In this document: piece by piece, positions 5,434 through 6,970 of the stretch
Layout of the letters: each line of letters opens with the position of its first letter
Numbering within the stretch: the first letter of the stretch is position 1
Source: CACZQA01 sp050943615
GTDB taxonomy: Bacteria > Actinomycetota > Coriobacteriia > Coriobacteriales > QAMH01
Direction: 5' to 3'
DNA: 6,970 bases
NCBI GenBank assembly: GCA_050943615.1
Contig: JBMNPN010000101.1
Span: 1 to 6,970, forward strand
Made by a program: the position numbers and the translations under genes
The notes under the pieces: generated by a model
What the model saw: the letters and a program-made list of their open reading frames with translations, nothing else
Database searches by the model: none
What the model was told of the DNA's origin: nothing

Positions 5434-6021
5434 TTAGCCTTTTCGGTACTTGTAGCAGCCAGGCTCATGGGCGTTGAGGATTCCCGTTGCCTGGAGGTAC
5501 GATTGGACGATCGTGCTGCCCACGTACTTCATGCCCCTCTTCTTCAGATCGGCAGACACTCGATTGGAAAGCGCGGAAGTCGCAGCGAAGCGATAGTCTT
5601 CGAAGACCGTCTTTCCCTCGGTGAAGCTCCAGAGGTAGGCATCGAAGCTCCCACGCTCCTCTTGGATTTGCATGAATACCCGGGCGTTCGTTATCGCCGC
5701 TCTGATCTTGCCCTCGTTGCGGACTATTCCTTTGTCCCCTTTGAGCTTTTGCACTTTCTCTTCATCGTAACCTGCGACCTTCTCGACGTCGAAGTCTTCG
5801 AAGGCGCGCTTGAAGGCGGGTCGCTTGTTGAGGATGCACTCCCAGGAAAGGCCTGCCTGAAAGCCCTCGAGGACAAGCAGCTCGAAAAGGTCACGGTCGT
5901 CATGGCAGGGCACGCCCCATTCATTGTCATGATAGTCGAGGTAGCGAGGGTTATTGGGATTTGCCCAGGCGCAGCGCTGCTTGGCAGCATTTGGACTTGT
6001 AACTGCATTTGTTTCTGGCAT
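5434..6021 (-). CDS. tag: DNA-3-methyladenine glycosylase I
   Basis: This base-excision-repair enzyme removes 3-methyladenine (and more weakly 3-methylguanine) from alkylated DNA, leaving an abasic site. With the start at 6021 it has 195 residues, against 187 for E. coli Tag. The order of motifs is that of the family: RCAWAN with the first zinc-ligand Cys and the conserved Trp, YHDNEWGVP with base-pocket Tyr and zinc-ligand His, and LEGFQAGLSWECILNKR with the catalytic-pocket Glu and Trp. GIVRNEGKIRAAITNAR is the helix-hairpin-helix region, and the C-terminal NAHEPGCYKY has the His-x3-Cys that completes the zinc site. All key residues are present, so the enzyme should be active. An in-frame ATG pair at 6048/6045 overlaps the helicase gene, but the ATG at 6021 has AAGGA seven bases upstream and is preferred. 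It is 16 bases after the helicase stop and is very likely co-transcribed with it. Confidence 0.95.
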   Translation of the reverse strand: MPETNAVTSPNAAKQRCAWANPNNPRYLDYHDNEWGVPCHDDRDLFELLVLEGFQAGLSWECILNKRPAFKRAFEDFDVEKVAGYDEEKVQKLKGDKGIVRNEGKIRAAITNARVFMQIQEERGSFDAYLWSFTEGKTVFEDYRFAATSALSNRVSADLKKRGMKYVGSTIVQSYLQATGILNAHEPGCYKYRKG

Positions 6022-6028
6022 ATCCAAT

Positions 6029-6033
6029 TCCTT
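6029..6033 (-). promoter_or_regulatory. Ribosome binding site deciding the tag start
   Basis: AAGGA on the minus strand (6033-6029) lies 7 bases before the ATG at 6021. The upstream ATGs at 6048 and 6045 have no such sequence at a proper distance, so translation most likely begins MPETNAVTSP. Confidence 0.6.
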
Positions 6034-6037
6034 GCCC

Positions 6038-6970
6038 TCAGTCATCATCAGATGGGAGCTGGTAGGTCCACTGTCGCACGCGCTTGCGGGCGCCTTCTAT
6101 GTCGAGGACGCCGCGGGCAAAGCCCTTCCTCACGAGCTCGGGCGGCACATATTCGTCGTACTTGTCGAAGACCGGGACCTCGCCGGGATACAGCAGCTCT
6201 TCGGGCTCGAAGTCGTCGAGCGCGGCCTTTCCCAGGGCGTTCATGAAGTCATCGGGCGTCGCCTTCATGCGGAACTGCATGTAGTACGGGCGCGCGACAT
6301 CGATGCCCTTGAGACCCAGCCCGCTTGGCATCCTGAGCTTGACGATGCGCTCGAGGGCGAGGAACGCGTAGGTGCCGAGCCATGGCAGGAGCGCCCAGGT
6401 GTCACCACCCAGGTTCACGAGCGGCTCGTCTGGAATATGGGCGATGCGCGCGACGGTGCGGGCGTGCGCAAGACGGTAGCGTGCGTTCTCCTGCAGGTAG
6501 GGGTAGTCCCTGTCCTCGAGGAGCACCTCGCGCATGCGCTCCAGGATCTTGGTGTTGATGTCTCCCGGGCACTCGCCGAAGTAGGCAGGGACCTTCCCCT
6601 TTACCTGGGTCACGTAGACGAGGCGGCGCTTGTGGTCGATCTCCTCGACGAGCCAGACGTTTCCCGCGATGGCGATCTTCTCGCCGACCGGAGCCGGCTG
6701 CACGACCGTTCCCAGCTCCTGGCTCTCGCAGCGCACCGTGTACTCCTCGTCTTCCACGAAGACCCCGTAGAAGCGAAAGTTGTTCGTGACACGCTCGCCT
6801 GCCAGGCCGACGATGAGGGTCCCGGTCTCTGTCACCTCGATCTGGTCGGTGTCAATTAGGTGGTGGAGCAGCATGCGGTAGTCGTCTTGGCTGATGTTTC
6901 CGAAGGGAGACAGGCTCAGTACGCGCCCGGCCAGCGCCGCCGGCGTCTGCTCGCCGCAGCTCGCGAGCGT
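6038..6970 (-). CDS. Lhr-like DEAD/DEAH-box DNA helicase, C-terminal part
   Basis: The frame enters from the right edge and stays open for 310 residues to a TGA at 6040-6038; an internal Met at 6874 is not the true start. The ATPase domains lie outside the window. What is seen matches the region after the RecA-like domains in Lhr-type helicases. First comes a winged-helix segment, GRVLSLSPFGNISQDDYRML and LLHHLIDTDQIEVTETG. Then comes a beta-barrel entry LIVGLAGERVTNNFRFYGVF with later strands NVWLVEEIDHKRRLVYVTQ. Then KGKVPAYFGECPGDINTKIL leads to a mostly helical C-terminus. Lhr-type enzymes are 3'-5' superfamily 2 helicases active on DNA and RNA:DNA hybrids and have been linked to DNA repair. 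The pairing with tag just downstream supports a repair role here, though that is inference. Without the N-terminus the identity rests on family resemblance of the C-terminal domains. Confidence 0.82.
   Translation of the reverse strand, partial: TLASCGEQTPAALAGRVLSLSPFGNISQDDYRMLLHHLIDTDQIEVTETGTLIVGLAGERVTNNFRFYGVFVEDEEYTVRCESQELGTVVQPAPVGEKIAIAGNVWLVEEIDHKRRLVYVTQVKGKVPAYFGECPGDINTKILERMREVLLEDRDYPYLQENARYRLAHARTVARIAHIPDEPLVNLGGDTWALLPWLGTYAFLALERIVKLRMPSGLGLKGIDVARPYYMQFRMKATPDDFMNALGKAALDDFEPEELLYPGEVPVFDKYDEYVPPELVRKGFARGVLDIEGARKRVRQWTYQLPSDDD

Noticed and set aside
5954..6859. Plus-strand open frame of 301 codons opposite the helicase
   Set aside because: Antisense to well-conserved helicase sequence and without a plausible start context; a shadow frame.

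Overview
The window is about 59-60% GC, with tightly packed bacterial genes separated by strong hairpin terminators. The mix of genes suggests a gut or anaerobic actinobacterium, most likely of the class Coriobacteriia (Eggerthellaceae-like). It includes a MarR regulator with a His/Cys-rich partner, an MFS permease, a DASS anion permease, an EpsC-type serine acetyltransferase, and a helicase with 3-methyladenine glycosylase I. This placement is inferred from gene content and codon bias and has not been tested by a search.

Layout, left to right. Positions 1 to about 125 look like the end of an insertion sequence: a minus-strand reading frame with a very good ribosome binding site starts at 70 and runs off the left edge. 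Directly after it comes the body of a MarR-family regulator (ends 482), whose N-terminus seems to have been lost to the insertion. Overlapping the MarR stop is a 72-residue His-rich, four-Cys protein (475-693), followed by a strong intrinsic terminator (761-796). After a 285-base intergenic region with a 21-bp-spaced direct repeat come an MFS permease (1081-2400) with a perfect 13-bp terminator stem, and then a DASS/SLC13-type anion permease (2694-4253) from a separate leader. A serine O-acetyltransferase (cysE/epsC type, about 4373-5344) follows. Its start codon is uncertain, and its best Shine-Dalgarno points to an ACG codon. A long hairpin at 5365-5410 separates it from a convergent minus-strand pair: an Lhr-like DNA helicase (its C-terminal 310 residues, entering from the right edge) and, 16 bases downstream, tag, encoding DNA-3-methyladenine glycosylase I.

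How the genes fit together. The window holds four functionally separate units: a damaged regulator locus, two independently terminated membrane transporters, a cysteine-biosynthesis gene, and a DNA-repair operon. The terminators argue against one shared operon. No CRISPR array, tRNA, rRNA or clearly new multi-gene system is visible. The points most worth a second look are the IS/MarR junction, the overlapping His/Cys-rich small protein, the apparent ACG start of the acetyltransferase with its leader hairpin, the SHT variant of a sodium-site motif in the DASS permease, and the helicase-glycosylase pairing.
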